This document shows, one piece after another, positions 25,401-33,292 of a stretch of 52,405 nucleotides of DNA; the stretch's first letter is position 1, and every line of letters begins with the position of its first letter. The notes below the pieces were generated by a model. That model worked only from the letters and a program-made list of their open reading frames with translations. It was not told the origin of the DNA and ran no database searches. The translations under genes were made by a program, and so were the position numbers. Source of the DNA: a virus. The stretch spans positions 1 through 52,405 of the IMG/VR virus record IMGVR_UViG_3300033153_004539; one strand, written 5' to 3'.

Positions 25401-27105
25401 ATGCTCTATCTAATAAAAATAACTCATCTGAGATAATATTTCTTGCTTCAGCTGCCGCCTTAGCTATTTGATCAAGCTGTTCCTGTGAGTATTTTGCAAA
25501 ATCAGAGAACACCTCTCTCATAGCATCCCGATACGCATAAGCAGCTAGCGTACCTGCAACAAATATTGCAGCTAAAACAGCACCAGCTGGTCCACCAGCA
25601 AGAGCTAAAAGGGCACCTAAAGCTTTTGTAGCTAAAGCTAATGCTTTAGGGAATAAAGTAACACTTACAAGAACTTTTTCTGCACCAACTGCCCATAACC
25701 CGAAACCATACACAATAGAAGTTAACCTGGTTACAAATCCAGCTAGCAATACAGCACCTAAAACTAGACCTAATCCTTTTAATGCAACAGCAAGATATTC
25801 TATAACAGTAGATAATTTAACTATTTTTTCACTAAATGCAGCTACTGTATTAACAATACCCTCACCAAAATCGAATAAAAAGAAATTCTTTATACGTGTA
25901 AATTCTTCTTGTAATATACGTCCCGCTGTTCTAACTTCATCTTGAGCCGCCGCAGCATCATAAGCAGCATCACTAATTTTATCAAAAGATTCTGCAAATT
26001 TATCAGCATCAAGACCAGCCGCACCCATGATGGCTCTAATACGACCAAATAATTCCCCCAATTCTCCTAAAGGATCATTAGTTGCATTAATATGTTGTTG
26101 TAATTTTTTTAGAAATCCACCGAAACCATATGTCTCAACAGCAGCAGTAGCAGATGAAACACCTAATTCGTGGAAAAATGCAGTCATAGCCTTAGTTGGC
26201 CTGACCATTTTTAATAACACATTACGCAAGAATGTTTGTGATTGTGATACCTGAACACCTTGAATAGATAACGTAGCAATAGCTGCCTCAAGCTCTTGGA
26301 ATGAGACACCTACCTTAGACGCAATAATAGCTACATTACCAATAGTTTCAGCTATTTGATCTAATCTTAATCTACCTAACTCAATAGTCTTAAATAATGA
26401 AGCAGACACTCTGTCTGCTGCTTCTGCTTCAAGACCATAAGCATTAAGAATACCAGTTAATGCTTGAACGGCTGTAGAAGCATCTGTTACTGTAATACGT
26501 GCTAATTGAAGTGCCTCACGTAAAAAGATTATTGCTTCTGCACCATGAGCCACCTGATTAGATAATGTTTGATAAGCTGCCTCAGCTATATCTATAGCTG
26601 GTTTGCCGAATTCATCTGATAATGCTCTTAATTCTTTAGACCATGTTGCTGTTGCTGTAGCAGCTTCTTGGTTAATGGTCTTAAGCTCGCCAATTTTAAC
26701 ACTAAATTCTTGAGCTTCTTTTACGGCTTGCTGGAAACCTCTTACAAGATCAGTAGTGAACCTAGATATAATAGTTCCTACTAAAACTCTACCAACACTC
26801 CTCCAAGAAACTAATACTGATTGTGTGCTAGTATTTATTTTCTTTGTGGCAGTATCGACTCGTTTTAATTGATCCCTTAATCTTTTAGCCTCAGCTTGAC
26901 TTTTATTTAATTGTGCTTTTAATTTAGCAGCTGCCGAAGCTGCACGTTTCATACCTGTTGAACTTGAACTAGCACCCATCTGCCTGCCAAGCTCAATATG
27001 TTTTTCTAATAATTTATTAGCACCATGTACAGATGCTAAAAATTTCTTTACTGCTGGATCAATAACAGCAGATAACCTTAATTCTGTGTGTTTTTCATCA
27101 GCCAT
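22477..27105 (-). CDS. Tail tape measure protein
   Basis: A 1,542-residue protein of the TP901-type tape-measure family. The conserved core spans about 130-330 (EFGKPAIDIAEAAYQTLSNQ, TDASTAVQALTGILNAYG, KVGVSFQELEAAIATLSIQG). Two hydrophobic segments follow (about 440-460 and 495-525), then long coiled coils. A C-terminal GGRFAGGGTASIGNDTVFG region matches the usual Gly-rich end. It sets tail length; at roughly 0.15 nm per residue it predicts a tail of about 230 nm, so a siphovirus morphology is likely. The gene overlaps its upstream neighbour by 1 bp. Confidence 0.93.
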   Translation of the reverse strand: MADEKHTELRLSAVIDPAVKKFLASVHGANKLLEKHIELGRQMGASSSSTGMKRAASAAAKLKAQLNKSQAEAKRLRDQLKRVDTATKKINTSTQSVLVSWRSVGRVLVGTIISRFTTDLVRGFQQAVKEAQEFSVKIGELKTINQEAATATATWSKELRALSDEFGKPAIDIAEAAYQTLSNQVAHGAEAIIFLREALQLARITVTDASTAVQALTGILNAYGLEAEAADRVSASLFKTIELGRLRLDQIAETIGNVAIIASKVGVSFQELEAAIATLSIQGVQVSQSQTFLRNVLLKMVRPTKAMTAFFHELGVSSATAAVETYGFGGFLKKLQQHINATNDPLGELGELFGRIRAIMGAAGLDADKFAESFDKISDAAYDAAAAQDEVRTAGRILQEEFTRIKNFFLFDFGEGIVNTVAAFSEKIVKLSTVIEYLAVALKGLGLVLGAVLLAGFVTRLTSIVYGFGLWAVGAEKVLVSVTLFPKALALATKALGALLALAGGPAGAVLAAIFVAGTLAAYAYRDAMREVFSDFAKYSQEQLDQIAKAAAEARNIISDELFLLDRAFSESFERVKRKIFQDLAAINSIWNRFLAEIRGIEGVEKLAIEIAIEQGNAREAVQRFMGWARMKVQELNALLLQGDKEAALELYNEIKSVYDRLSKEFEDMLLPANDGPRILLKKMGEPGIIKDLSRNLQKATLDADKLMESLNDVFQTLADESIEKRSGKEVEVRTRGNEIVQLAEDFKNQVRLIGETIKYLTYQQTEFGGKLGEAGEKIKIHLPLLEKETLGLGFLTRALLRMGDAAAAAETGISSGAIQDLKNFDNAVASLNNQLNNLEHFNPEKFAKTFKDIVASARALAGGNQEQLDAIAEFERVHLKNIEVMVNASENMDRLNNAIRVGQQQIQKSLPLLINVLENTLNLLTDLGTDSTILTKAFTLLAAGIRKAKEELEKFNEAVKDAQKEVPELQKSLDIPITRQQKEGVGSWLNIDEKAMKKSKEDAKEIVIEQKKSQDLLDKALGITQKAKIYEAPTQEVIAYESALRQASWGIQDSNISIANSLSNIRKVTDATGSALGFDQFEGIKTALRGIANEGPIASFALQDISERYLDLVEIMRQKDVKPAEALQGIQGLLGAMEGAADLGAVQKEAAAEITKALKTEEEFLKKTIEADTRLKEISSQIKGLYLEQQGLMKLREDLKNDLSGISEEETATLKSDLQRIEEELDAKLETLKNLKTEMEEITEELISGRKGVEPVPSNTPVPGQESEINTEPVRAALERITELENLYGEHVSSLMSRIRESVTSLGTEVASSNLDALAHSLQNISLVTVNNPELPNKLSSIAQSLNLLKQAAANLNTEGILQAAQNMNSIIQNMISTTQEFVYSASEIGNQQMAAQYQLQALAQQTVSVLASQVAQLRSLAAEAAAIRREIEAGKAAANSSAGGRFAGGGTASIGNDTVFGQFSPKEFITNASATRAFLPLLTAINSGVKTPRAAAGEVVNSNFGDINVAVESGSTPDVTARKIGEAIRRELKRGTLRLN

Positions 27106-27680
27106 TACGAAAGTCTCACAGTTTTAGTCACAACTCTTAAATCCCTATGCAAAGCTTTATAGAACTCTCTTTTTGGCATATCAAATTTTAAATAAGTCTT
27201 GAAAGCCCTTTTACCTGCATCAAAAGCTGCCCAAGGTGGATTACTTGGTAATGTAATCCACTTTGGTGCAGGTGAAATATCATTCCATAATACATAAGGC
27301 AATTTTTCATCAAAAATAAAAGTATACATAGGGTAGTTATAACGTAATTCATATTCAGCATAGTTATTTGAACCTGATCCAACACTAAATCTTTCACCTT
27401 GGATTATTATATAACCTTTCTTTAATTTTGCTTGTCTTTGCCTTTCAAATTTTGAATCATAATAACTTACGCCTTTACCTACAGCTACTTTTAATTCTCT
27501 ACCAAGTGGCTTAAATGTACCTCTAGCGGTACCCGTATATTCTGGTACTTTAAGTAAAACTGCTTTTAGCCACTCCCTTGTAGCATTACGTAATTGTCTC
27601 TGAAAAAATTTATCTAATTCATTGTGACCTTTAAGACCATCAACTTTCATTAATTGTACAGTTGATTTTAATTTTAACAT
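27105..27680 (-). CDS. Tail-assembly / gp10-like virion protein
   Basis: A 191-residue basic protein between the tail chaperone and the tape measure. ATREWLKAVLLKVPEYTGTARG followed by a beta-rich middle recalls HK97-gp10-type minor tail or completion proteins, in which a helix leads into a 'P..TG.L...' motif. That is a weak match. Its ATG overlaps the stop of the -1 frame of the chaperone (TAATG at 27678-27682), direct support that the frameshifted product is real and translationally coupled to this gene. Confidence 0.55.
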   Translation of the reverse strand: MLKLKSTVQLMKVDGLKGHNELDKFFQRQLRNATREWLKAVLLKVPEYTGTARGTFKPLGRELKVAVGKGVSYYDSKFERQRQAKLKKGYIIIQGERFSVGSGSNNYAEYELRYNYPMYTFIFDEKLPYVLWNDISPAPKWITLPSNPPWAAFDAGKRAFKTYLKFDMPKREFYKALHRDLRVVTKTVRLS

Positions 27681-27910
27681 TACTTTAACTTAGCTCCAGA
27701 TATTGCTTCAAGCTCATAACCACGTTCAACCTGCCTTATTTGCTCATAAGCAAACATCTTAGCTTGCGACCATGGACTATTATCCTCAAATTTTTCTTCA
27801 ATACCTGGTGGTCTAAGTCTAAATCTTTCACATATTCGATATATTAAATATTCTATAGTTCTACCTTTCGGTATTATTTCGCGTTTTTCAGAGACTGACC
27901 TTGTAAAAAA
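27680..27910 (-). CDS. -1 frameshift extension of the tail assembly chaperone
   Basis: From the slippery heptamer the -1 frame is open for about 75 codons with no usable start codon. It reads TRSVSEKREIIPKGRTIEY, then RICERFRLRPPGIEEKFEDN, then SPWSQAKMFAYEQIRQVERG, and ends at 27680 exactly on the next ATG. A -1 shift at T TTT TTA would make a fusion of about 222 residues. This parallels the lambda G/GT arrangement, in which the short form and a frameshifted long form chaperone the tape measure. Without the shift, 193 bp of this packed genome would be empty. Confidence 0.8.
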   Translation of the reverse strand, partial: FFTRSVSEKREIIPKGRTIEYLIYRICERFRLRPPGIEEKFEDNSPWSQAKMFAYEQIRQVERGYELEAISGAKLK

Positions 27911-28347
27911 GATTTCTTAGCCTCTTTGAGCATTTCATCATCAAGAGAATTAGCTCGCATAACACCTTGTAATAGTCTAAACATTTCTATTTCAGTAAAT
28001 CCAGATTCTTTAAGCTCTTCTTGATATTTATCCCAAGTGGAAGGTTTTTCCATATCAACCTTTTCCCACTCTAAATCTTTACTATTTTCTAAAGATTTTA
28101 ATACAGTGTAATGGGTACGTAAGGTAGCCCAAGCTTCTAATTGTTCTTTATACTCTGGGTTTTCAGTATCCTCCTTCCTAACACCACCAGGATACAATCT
28201 CTCTGGTGGCTTAGGAGGAGGACACAATTCATTAAATTCATCATAATCTGGTATGGCTTCACAGAAGAATGGAATATCTTCTTCAGGCCGTGGTATTACA
28301 ACTACTTCAATATTACGACCTTCTATCTTTTTTCCTTTAATCTTCAT
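27874..28347 (-). CDS. Tail assembly chaperone, short form
   Basis: About 157 residues from the ATG at 28347 (MKIKGKKIEGRNIEVVVIPR), chosen for AAGGAG 7 bases upstream; the longer frame to 28449 reads back into the tail-tube gene. The protein is acidic/helical at the end (TEIEMFRLLQGVMRANSLDDE, then MLKEAKKSFLQGQ). It sits between the tail tube and the tape measure, the canonical place for the tail chaperone pair. Its 3' end carries a T TTT TTA heptamer in the correct frame. Confidence 0.7.
   Translation of the reverse strand: MKIKGKKIEGRNIEVVVIPRPEEDIPFFCEAIPDYDEFNELCPPPKPPERLYPGGVRKEDTENPEYKEQLEAWATLRTHYTVLKSLENSKDLEWEKVDMEKPSTWDKYQEELKESGFTEIEMFRLLQGVMRANSLDDEMLKEAKKSFLQGQSLKNAK
27904..27910 (-). 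other. Slippery heptamer T TTT TTA (-1 ribosomal frameshift site)
   Basis: On the minus strand the chaperone codons are TCT TTT TTA CAA, so T-TTT-TTA is phased as X XXY YYZ, the same heptamer used by HIV-1 gag-pol. It lies 28 bases before the zero-frame stop at 27874-27876. I have not established a downstream pseudoknot. Confidence 0.8.
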
Positions 28348-28372
28348 AAATATCTCCTTGGGTTGGGTAAAC

Positions 28373-29176
28373 TTAAGCACGCCGTGCAAGAGTAGCATAA
28401 TTACGATTAGCACGACCAGAGACAGCAACAGTACCATCACGTAAGTCATGGTCTAACGATTCCCAGTAAAATTCTTCGATAGTGATAATTTCATTATCGG
28501 CAGAACCACAATCTGGGTTATTAAGCACTTCTAAGTCAACCGAATAAGGTTGACATGGATCAGTAGAACTACTAATCCAAGCAGCAGCAAGACCAGTCTT
28601 CTTCATAGCTTCTTCAAGAGTAGGAACACTGTCACCAGAAGCTGAAGACAGAAAATCCCAAGTAAAGTCCATAGATACATCCATTGGCTCTTCATCCGCA
28701 AGCCTAACAGTATCAATAAGACCTCTGTCGAGCGTAAACTCAATAGGTCGTTTTTCACTATAAGTAATATTACCTTCACCAATGGTGACGGTCATACTAT
28801 TTTGACCTAAAAGAGTCTGCTCAGCAAGAGCTTCAACAATACCAGTGCCAGCAGTCTCAAGAGCAACAGTAACTAATGCAGCAGCATCAGAGTCAGCATC
28901 AATAGCTGTCTTAAGTAAAGCTGCTGTAGTTTCAATAGCACTACCAGTACCAGTGGCAAGGCTAACATCAATATCTTCATTATCAACTGTGATCGTAAGA
29001 GACTGTGAAGCACTCCCAGGATCAGTAAAAGTAATAGTAACAGGCTTACTACCATGATGTGTACTAACAGTAGTGAAAATTAAATCACTATCAGAATTAG
29101 TGCTATCCATGGTAGTAACAGAGGGTGTACCGTCCCAAATTTTAATGGTACATTCCTTGATGTCGATTTGAGCCAT
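28373..29176 (-). CDS. Major tail tube protein with inserted beta domain
   Basis: A 267-residue protein. The tube fold is seen in IKECTIKIWDGTP at the start and in PMDVSMDFTWDFLSS (about 165-180). It continues with TLEEAMKKTGLAAAWISSS, DPCQPYSVDLEV, ITIEEFYWESLDHDLRDGT and VAVSGRANRN, the usual tail-tube signature. Residues about 28-125 (SDLIFTTVSTHHGSKPVTIT, SLTITVDNEDIDVSLATGT) interrupt this with a Thr/Ala-rich beta domain. That region is probably an inserted surface domain on the tube. The position upstream of the chaperone and tape measure is as expected. Confidence 0.85.
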   Translation of the reverse strand: MAQIDIKECTIKIWDGTPSVTTMDSTNSDSDLIFTTVSTHHGSKPVTITFTDPGSASQSLTITVDNEDIDVSLATGTGSAIETTAALLKTAIDADSDAAALVTVALETAGTGIVEALAEQTLLGQNSMTVTIGEGNITYSEKRPIEFTLDRGLIDTVRLADEEPMDVSMDFTWDFLSSASGDSVPTLEEAMKKTGLAAAWISSSTDPCQPYSVDLEVLNNPDCGSADNEIITIEEFYWESLDHDLRDGTVAVSGRANRNYATLARRA

Positions 29177-29188
29177 TATTTATGCTCC

Positions 29189-29731
29189 TTATGGAGTGAC
29201 AGTTAAATCTGCTGTAACTGAAGCAGACGAAGTAACATTGACAGAGCATAAAACTAAATCTAATACTAATCTATAATGGCCTTCTGCTGTATTTTGTACT
29301 ATTCTCACATCTTGTTGAATTATACCGTACTGGTTAATTTCTATTTGTTGATCTAACTCTCTTCTTAATTTTAAGCAACCTATTTTAGATCCATCATCTT
29401 GTGATTCATCACCTAATTTATATATAGGTATTGTTAAAGTGAAACCTGATGCTAATGCACCAATTACTTCTTGTGGTCTATATAAACTCCTACTTTGTGT
29501 TACCGAAGCTAAAACATTAATATCTACATATTCATATCGCTCACCCTTCGCAGGTATAACGGTCCAAGGACCATCCATTCTATATTCTACATATTCAGGT
29601 AAATCATGAGTATTACGATTATCACCTTCAATATAAAAAGGAATATTTTTACGGTTAGCTACAGCTTTAAAGTGCTTAGCACCTGAAGCATATAACCATC
29701 GTACAATATTACCGTTAATTAAGTAATTCAT
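29189..29731 (-). CDS. Tail terminator-like connector protein
   Basis: A 180-residue protein between a head-closure-type gene and the tail tube, the usual place of the tail terminator, which stops tube growth and joins tail to head. Fold signs are weak (EYVDINVLASVTQSRSLYRP, then beta strands ending VRIVQNTAEGHYRLVLDLVL). Its C-terminus, VNVTSSASVTADLTVTP, is a clear single copy of the SSGLVTADL-type unit of the giant repeat protein, an unusual tail for a connector. Confidence 0.55.
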   Translation of the reverse strand: MNYLINGNIVRWLYASGAKHFKAVANRKNIPFYIEGDNRNTHDLPEYVEYRMDGPWTVIPAKGERYEYVDINVLASVTQSRSLYRPQEVIGALASGFTLTIPIYKLGDESQDDGSKIGCLKLRRELDQQIEINQYGIIQQDVRIVQNTAEGHYRLVLDLVLCSVNVTSSASVTADLTVTP

Positions 29732-30216
29732 TAAGCTTCCCTTTCTACAGTTTGACTTAATGACATAACAGAAATAACGGTAGTCATGTGCGTAAGCACT
29801 TGACCCTGAGTTTCTCTACATACACAGACTATAGCTGAATTATTTTCATACTCCTGTAAAGATTTAATATCGTATCTTTTATTCTTAATCATGAAAAACT
29901 GATTTAGATTTAAGTCACCCCAATCTCTTGGGATGTCTCTTTTTCTATCAACAACCACAATACGATCTGATGGATCAAAAAACCCTCCCATTGTAAAATC
30001 TTTGTTTGCAGATATATAAGCAAGATCATAAACAAAACTACGCATTTCTCTAGTAGGCTCAACTAAAGCCTTTCTAATATTAGTAACAGTAAATGTTTCA
30101 GTTATAGTACCAGTATCAATATCAGTAACGCTAATATATTTATATAAAGACACAGGGATACCATAAGACCTTTTGAGTCTGTACAGTGTCCTATTAATGA
30201 ATCTTAATTTGTGCAT
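29731..30216 (-). CDS. Head-closure / connector protein
   Basis: About 161 residues from the ATG at 30216 (MHKLRFINRTLYRLKRSYG). GGGGAGG lies 7 bases upstream; the longer frame would start inside the hairpin at 30235-30260. The layout (basic N-terminal helix, SVTDIDTGTITETFTVTNI, RIVVVDRKRDIP, DIKSLQEYENNSAIVCVCRE) fits the small beta-barrel stopper proteins found between coat and tail tube genes. It overlaps its downstream neighbour by 1 bp (TAATG). Confidence 0.6.
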   Translation of the reverse strand: MHKLRFINRTLYRLKRSYGIPVSLYKYISVTDIDTGTITETFTVTNIRKALVEPTREMRSFVYDLAYISANKDFTMGGFFDPSDRIVVVDRKRDIPRDWGDLNLNQFFMIKNKRYDIKSLQEYENNSAIVCVCRETQGQVLTHMTTVISVMSLSQTVEREA

Positions 30217-30234
30217 GTGCAAACCTCCCCATAA

Positions 30235-30260
30235 CCTGGCCCACATGGTTGTGGGCCAGG
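30235..30260 (-). terminator. Hairpin after the coat protein gene
   Basis: CCTGGCCCACA (30235-30245) and TGTGGGCCAGG (30250-30260) form a perfect 11-bp stem with a 4-base loop between the coat protein stop and the connector's GGGGAGG. There is no U-tract, so a partial terminator or a 3'-end stabiliser that raises coat protein mRNA relative to downstream genes is more likely than full termination. Confidence 0.6.
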
Positions 30261-30273
30261 ACAGTTAAGGGGA

Positions 30274-31689
30274 TTAACCAATTAATGCTGCACCGTAAGC
30301 AGTGTTAAGAACCTTAACACCTAACAGAACATCAACTGTCACAAGAACACCCTGCGAGGAACCATTATAAGTAATGGTGATACGGATACCAACACCACCC
30401 ATATTAGCTGTGGAACTAATAGCAAGACCAGCAGGAGCCGGAGCTAATGGTCGACTGACAAGAGCAATAGCATTCTTATGGAATGCAAAGTTAACGTCAG
30501 CAGGAGGACTGAACAGAACCACATCATTATCAGTAACAGCAACATCTAACGAACGATTAAGAGTGATACCAGTCGTGTTAGTTGCGGTATCAGTAACAGC
30601 AATAACACTGTAAACACCACTCAAGATAACATTAGGTGTGCCAACAGTGGCAAAACTAACTAAAGTACCTACTGGAATAGAACCAACGATACCGTCTACA
30701 GTCATTTCCTTATTATAACCGACAGCATAATCGTCACTATCATCAATAAGACCTGTATCACCAATGGTAACAACATCATCATCAGCAATAGCAACCCGTA
30801 ATCCAGGACTGATAGTAACATCAATATCCTGAGTAGCTAATGTACCAAGAGTAGTAACCTGGTGAAGGACACCACCAATAGTAATCCACTGACCAACAGC
30901 AAATTGATCACCAGCAGTATCACAGTGAATAACTGTGTCACCAATATCATAACCAGCAGTAAGATCAACAAGTGCTGTAACAGCAGTAACAGGTACTCCA
31001 GTAGAACTAGGAGCATTCTGGCACATAAACATATTAAACTGCAACTTACGTCCTAAGGACGCTTCACGCATTGCAGTACCTTCATCACCAATCTTATCAG
31101 CACTAATGAACAAGTCAAGATTAAGTGCAGTAGATTCAGTCGTAGGACTAAGAATTAAGTTACGACCTGCCTCTGGGCACTTATTGATATTCATCCTCTT
31201 ACGAGTTTCAAGGATGTACTGCTTAATGTTAGCAGAGGTTAATCCACCAGCAATACCTTCCTGGTTGGCAGTAAATTGATACGCACAACCTAAGATAATC
31301 TTATCAACAGCCTGAGCGATTGAAAGAACAGCAGGCTCAAGATACTCGTCACGCAACTGCTTGAAAGACTTACTCTCTTCACCATCCTTAATCATAAAGG
31401 ACGTATGAAGATGCTGATCCAGAGGAATCTGAATATCAGTTGCATCTGCATCCTGAACAGTAACAGCATCAGCATTAGTCTTACGCTTAGCAGTAAATTC
31501 TGCTGGTTGACGTGTATGGACAATATCGCCAAAATTGGCAACCAGTGGCGAAAAATCCTTATGAACAAGGTTACCAACAACCATGTTTTCAGTAAGGATA
31601 GCTACAGACTCATTCGCCCATAATTCAGGAATATAGGCGTCAAGACTATTAGCATACACTAACTTAAAAGGCTTAGAAAACTTTAACAT
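30274..31689 (-). CDS. Major capsid protein, P22 coat-like (HK97 fold)
   Basis: A 471-residue protein. The N-terminal half matches P22-type coat proteins: SVAILTENMVVGNLVHKDFS, then FGDIVHTRQPAEFTAKRK, IQIPLDQHLHTSFMIKDGEE, LRDEYLEPAVLSIAQAVDKI and MNINKCPEAGRNLILSPTTE. Residues about 240-395 are Thr/Asp/Val-rich beta repeats (DIGDTVIHCDTAGDQFAVGQ, DVTISPGLRVAIADDDVVTI), longer than the usual insertion domain. The C-terminus returns to the core (FHKNAIALVSRPLAP, IRITITYNGSSQGVLVTVDV, GVKVLNTAYGAALIG). It follows the scaffold gene by 1 bp. Confidence 0.9.
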   Translation of the reverse strand: MLKFSKPFKLVYANSLDAYIPELWANESVAILTENMVVGNLVHKDFSPLVANFGDIVHTRQPAEFTAKRKTNADAVTVQDADATDIQIPLDQHLHTSFMIKDGEESKSFKQLRDEYLEPAVLSIAQAVDKIILGCAYQFTANQEGIAGGLTSANIKQYILETRKRMNINKCPEAGRNLILSPTTESTALNLDLFISADKIGDEGTAMREASLGRKLQFNMFMCQNAPSSTGVPVTAVTALVDLTAGYDIGDTVIHCDTAGDQFAVGQWITIGGVLHQVTTLGTLATQDIDVTISPGLRVAIADDDVVTIGDTGLIDDSDDYAVGYNKEMTVDGIVGSIPVGTLVSFATVGTPNVILSGVYSVIAVTDTATNTTGITLNRSLDVAVTDNDVVLFSPPADVNFAFHKNAIALVSRPLAPAPAGLAISSTANMGGVGIRITITYNGSSQGVLVTVDVLLGVKVLNTAYGAALIG

Positions 31690-31690
31690 T

Positions 31691-32515
31691 TTACTTCCTC
31701 AATTTACTAAAGTCCAAATCCGGATTCTTCTTACGCCACTCAGCGTAAGCAACAGGGTCATTCATAATAGCTGACAAAGCAGCTTGTGGTGTGCTATCAC
31801 CACCCCTGCTACTATTAGCATTTAACCCACTAGTAGCAGTAGATTCAAATAAGTGACCATATTTATCGGTCAACTCCGCCATTCTTTTTAATACACCTTC
31901 AGGTGGTAAGTCTAAAGTTACAGGGTTACCGTCTTCATCTGAATCAGAAAACTTAACTCTTACTTCATAATTACCATTAGGCTGACCATCCACTAGCGAC
32001 TGTGCTAAGTGTGTTTTCCCACCCAACATATCAACAATAACATCTGGGTTAATTGATTTTGCACCAACAGCAGCATCAAGTAATTCCCTACTTATCCTTG
32101 ATTGAGTGTATCTATTCTTCCAAGAATCTGCTTCCTTAGTAACCTTTTCGAGAAGCTTCACATGTTCTTTCTTATTTTTCTCTTGTTCTCGTTTTGATAA
32201 CTCTTCTTTAGTTAAAAATTGATTTTGTAATTGTTCAATCTGTGCTTCAAGCTCTTCTTTCTGTTGAGCTGTGCCAGAGAACTGATCTTTAATAGTTGTT
32301 AACTGACCCATTAACTCTTGATTCTGAGTAGTTAATTTTTTTCTATTATCAGACATCATCTTATTAAGTTCATCTTGGGCACCAGGTGTACCTTTAATAT
32401 AATCAGATAATGTTTTTGGCTCTTTAGGTGGTGGTGGATCACCAGGAGGTGGATCACCAGGAGGTGGATCACCTTCATACGCTAAACGCCATGCTTTAAT
32501 ACTTTTCTTTAACAT
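31691..32515 (-). CDS. Capsid scaffolding protein
   Basis: A 274-residue protein. A Pro/Gly/Asp linker (DPPPGDPPPGDPPPPKEP, 16-33) is encoded by a short tandem DNA repeat (about 32441-32472). Residues about 45-150 are charged coiled coil (QDELNKMMSDNRKKLTTQNQ, KEELEAQIEQLQNQF). A compact C-terminal region ends AEWRKKNPDLDFSKLRK. Coiled-coil scaffolds with a basic C-terminal coat-binding end sit directly before the coat gene, as here. The sequence fits that role well. Confidence 0.75.
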   Translation of the reverse strand: MLKKSIKAWRLAYEGDPPPGDPPPGDPPPPKEPKTLSDYIKGTPGAQDELNKMMSDNRKKLTTQNQELMGQLTTIKDQFSGTAQQKEELEAQIEQLQNQFLTKEELSKREQEKNKKEHVKLLEKVTKEADSWKNRYTQSRISRELLDAAVGAKSINPDVIVDMLGGKTHLAQSLVDGQPNGNYEVRVKFSDSDEDGNPVTLDLPPEGVLKRMAELTDKYGHLFESTATSGLNANSSRGGDSTPQAALSAIMNDPVAYAEWRKKNPDLDFSKLRK

Positions 32516-32524
32516 TAGAAACTC

Positions 32525-33292
32525 CTAAGAAACCCTACTTAATTCAATAGCCTGAGGATCACACAAATAAGGCTTTAAATGTATCCAAGCTTCCGCACTA
32601 GGTATACCAGCCCTAATATACTCAGCCACAAAGGACGCATCGTAGGTAGAATGTGTCCCTAGATATTTGTTTTGAGTAATACCAATTGATTCGATTTCGT
32701 CCTGCATATCCACATCATCAAGATACTTTAAAGAACATTCGTATGCTGCAAGTTCTAAGTCGAGTGGAACAACAGTATCAACACCCCGTGGAAATTGTAA
32801 AGACTGATCTTCATCGGTTTTTACCCCTGCAAAATTTAATCGATCAATAGCACGGGTAGCCATGATCAATGCTTTTTGCCTATCGTTAGCTAATGCTACC
32901 TCCCATGGGTCAGAGTTAAGACGTTGACTACCAAAATACAAATTAGCTCCAGTTATTGATCCATAGTAAGATATACTTCCTACTATACTACTTACACCAG
33001 TTATATAACTATAATCTGGATCATCAACTGTGGCAATTGTAAATTGTGCTGGTACTGCTTCTATATGTGTAAACAGTAATCCTATAATATCCCCATCCAT
33101 CTCAGCAGATGTTAAAGCAATTGACCATTGACCATTACCTTCATGTACTGCTGAATTAGTTAATGATTGTTGAACACCACCGTCAATAGTCACAAAGCCA
33201 TTAACAGTACCATTAAGTATAGCCGACCCATCCGACCTACTTATTAAGGCAAAAGTGAAACCATTAACAGATTTACCTTTTTCAAAACTCAT
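32525..33292 (-). CDS. Beta-domain plus DnaT-like head-tail adaptor fusion
   Basis: A 255-residue protein of two parts. Residues 1-100 are a beta-sandwich (GFTFALISRSDGSAILNGTV, QWSIALTSAEMDGDIIGLLF) like the Ig-type domains in phage fibre proteins. Residues about 115-255 (GANLYFGSQRLNSDPWEVAL, then DRQKALIMATRAIDRLNFAG, LELAAYECSLKYLDD) match the helical 'DnaT-like' adaptor family that binds the portal ring. Its place between the repeat protein and scaffold fits an adaptor with an added surface domain. It overlaps the giant repeat gene by 4 bp. Confidence 0.7.
   Translation of the reverse strand: MSFEKGKSVNGFTFALISRSDGSAILNGTVNGFVTIDGGVQQSLTNSAVHEGNGQWSIALTSAEMDGDIIGLLFTHIEAVPAQFTIATVDDPDYSYITGVSSIVGSISYYGSITGANLYFGSQRLNSDPWEVALANDRQKALIMATRAIDRLNFAGVKTDEDQSLQFPRGVDTVVPLDLELAAYECSLKYLDDVDMQDEIESIGITQNKYLGTHSTYDASFVAEYIRAGIPSAEAWIHLKPYLCDPQAIELSRVS

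Noticed and set aside
28348-28449. Longer start for the tail chaperone (hydrophobic MTYVMVLLLSLVVLI stretch)
   Set aside because: This part overlaps the tail-tube gene and lacks a ribosome site; the ATG at 28347 has AAGGAG at correct spacing.
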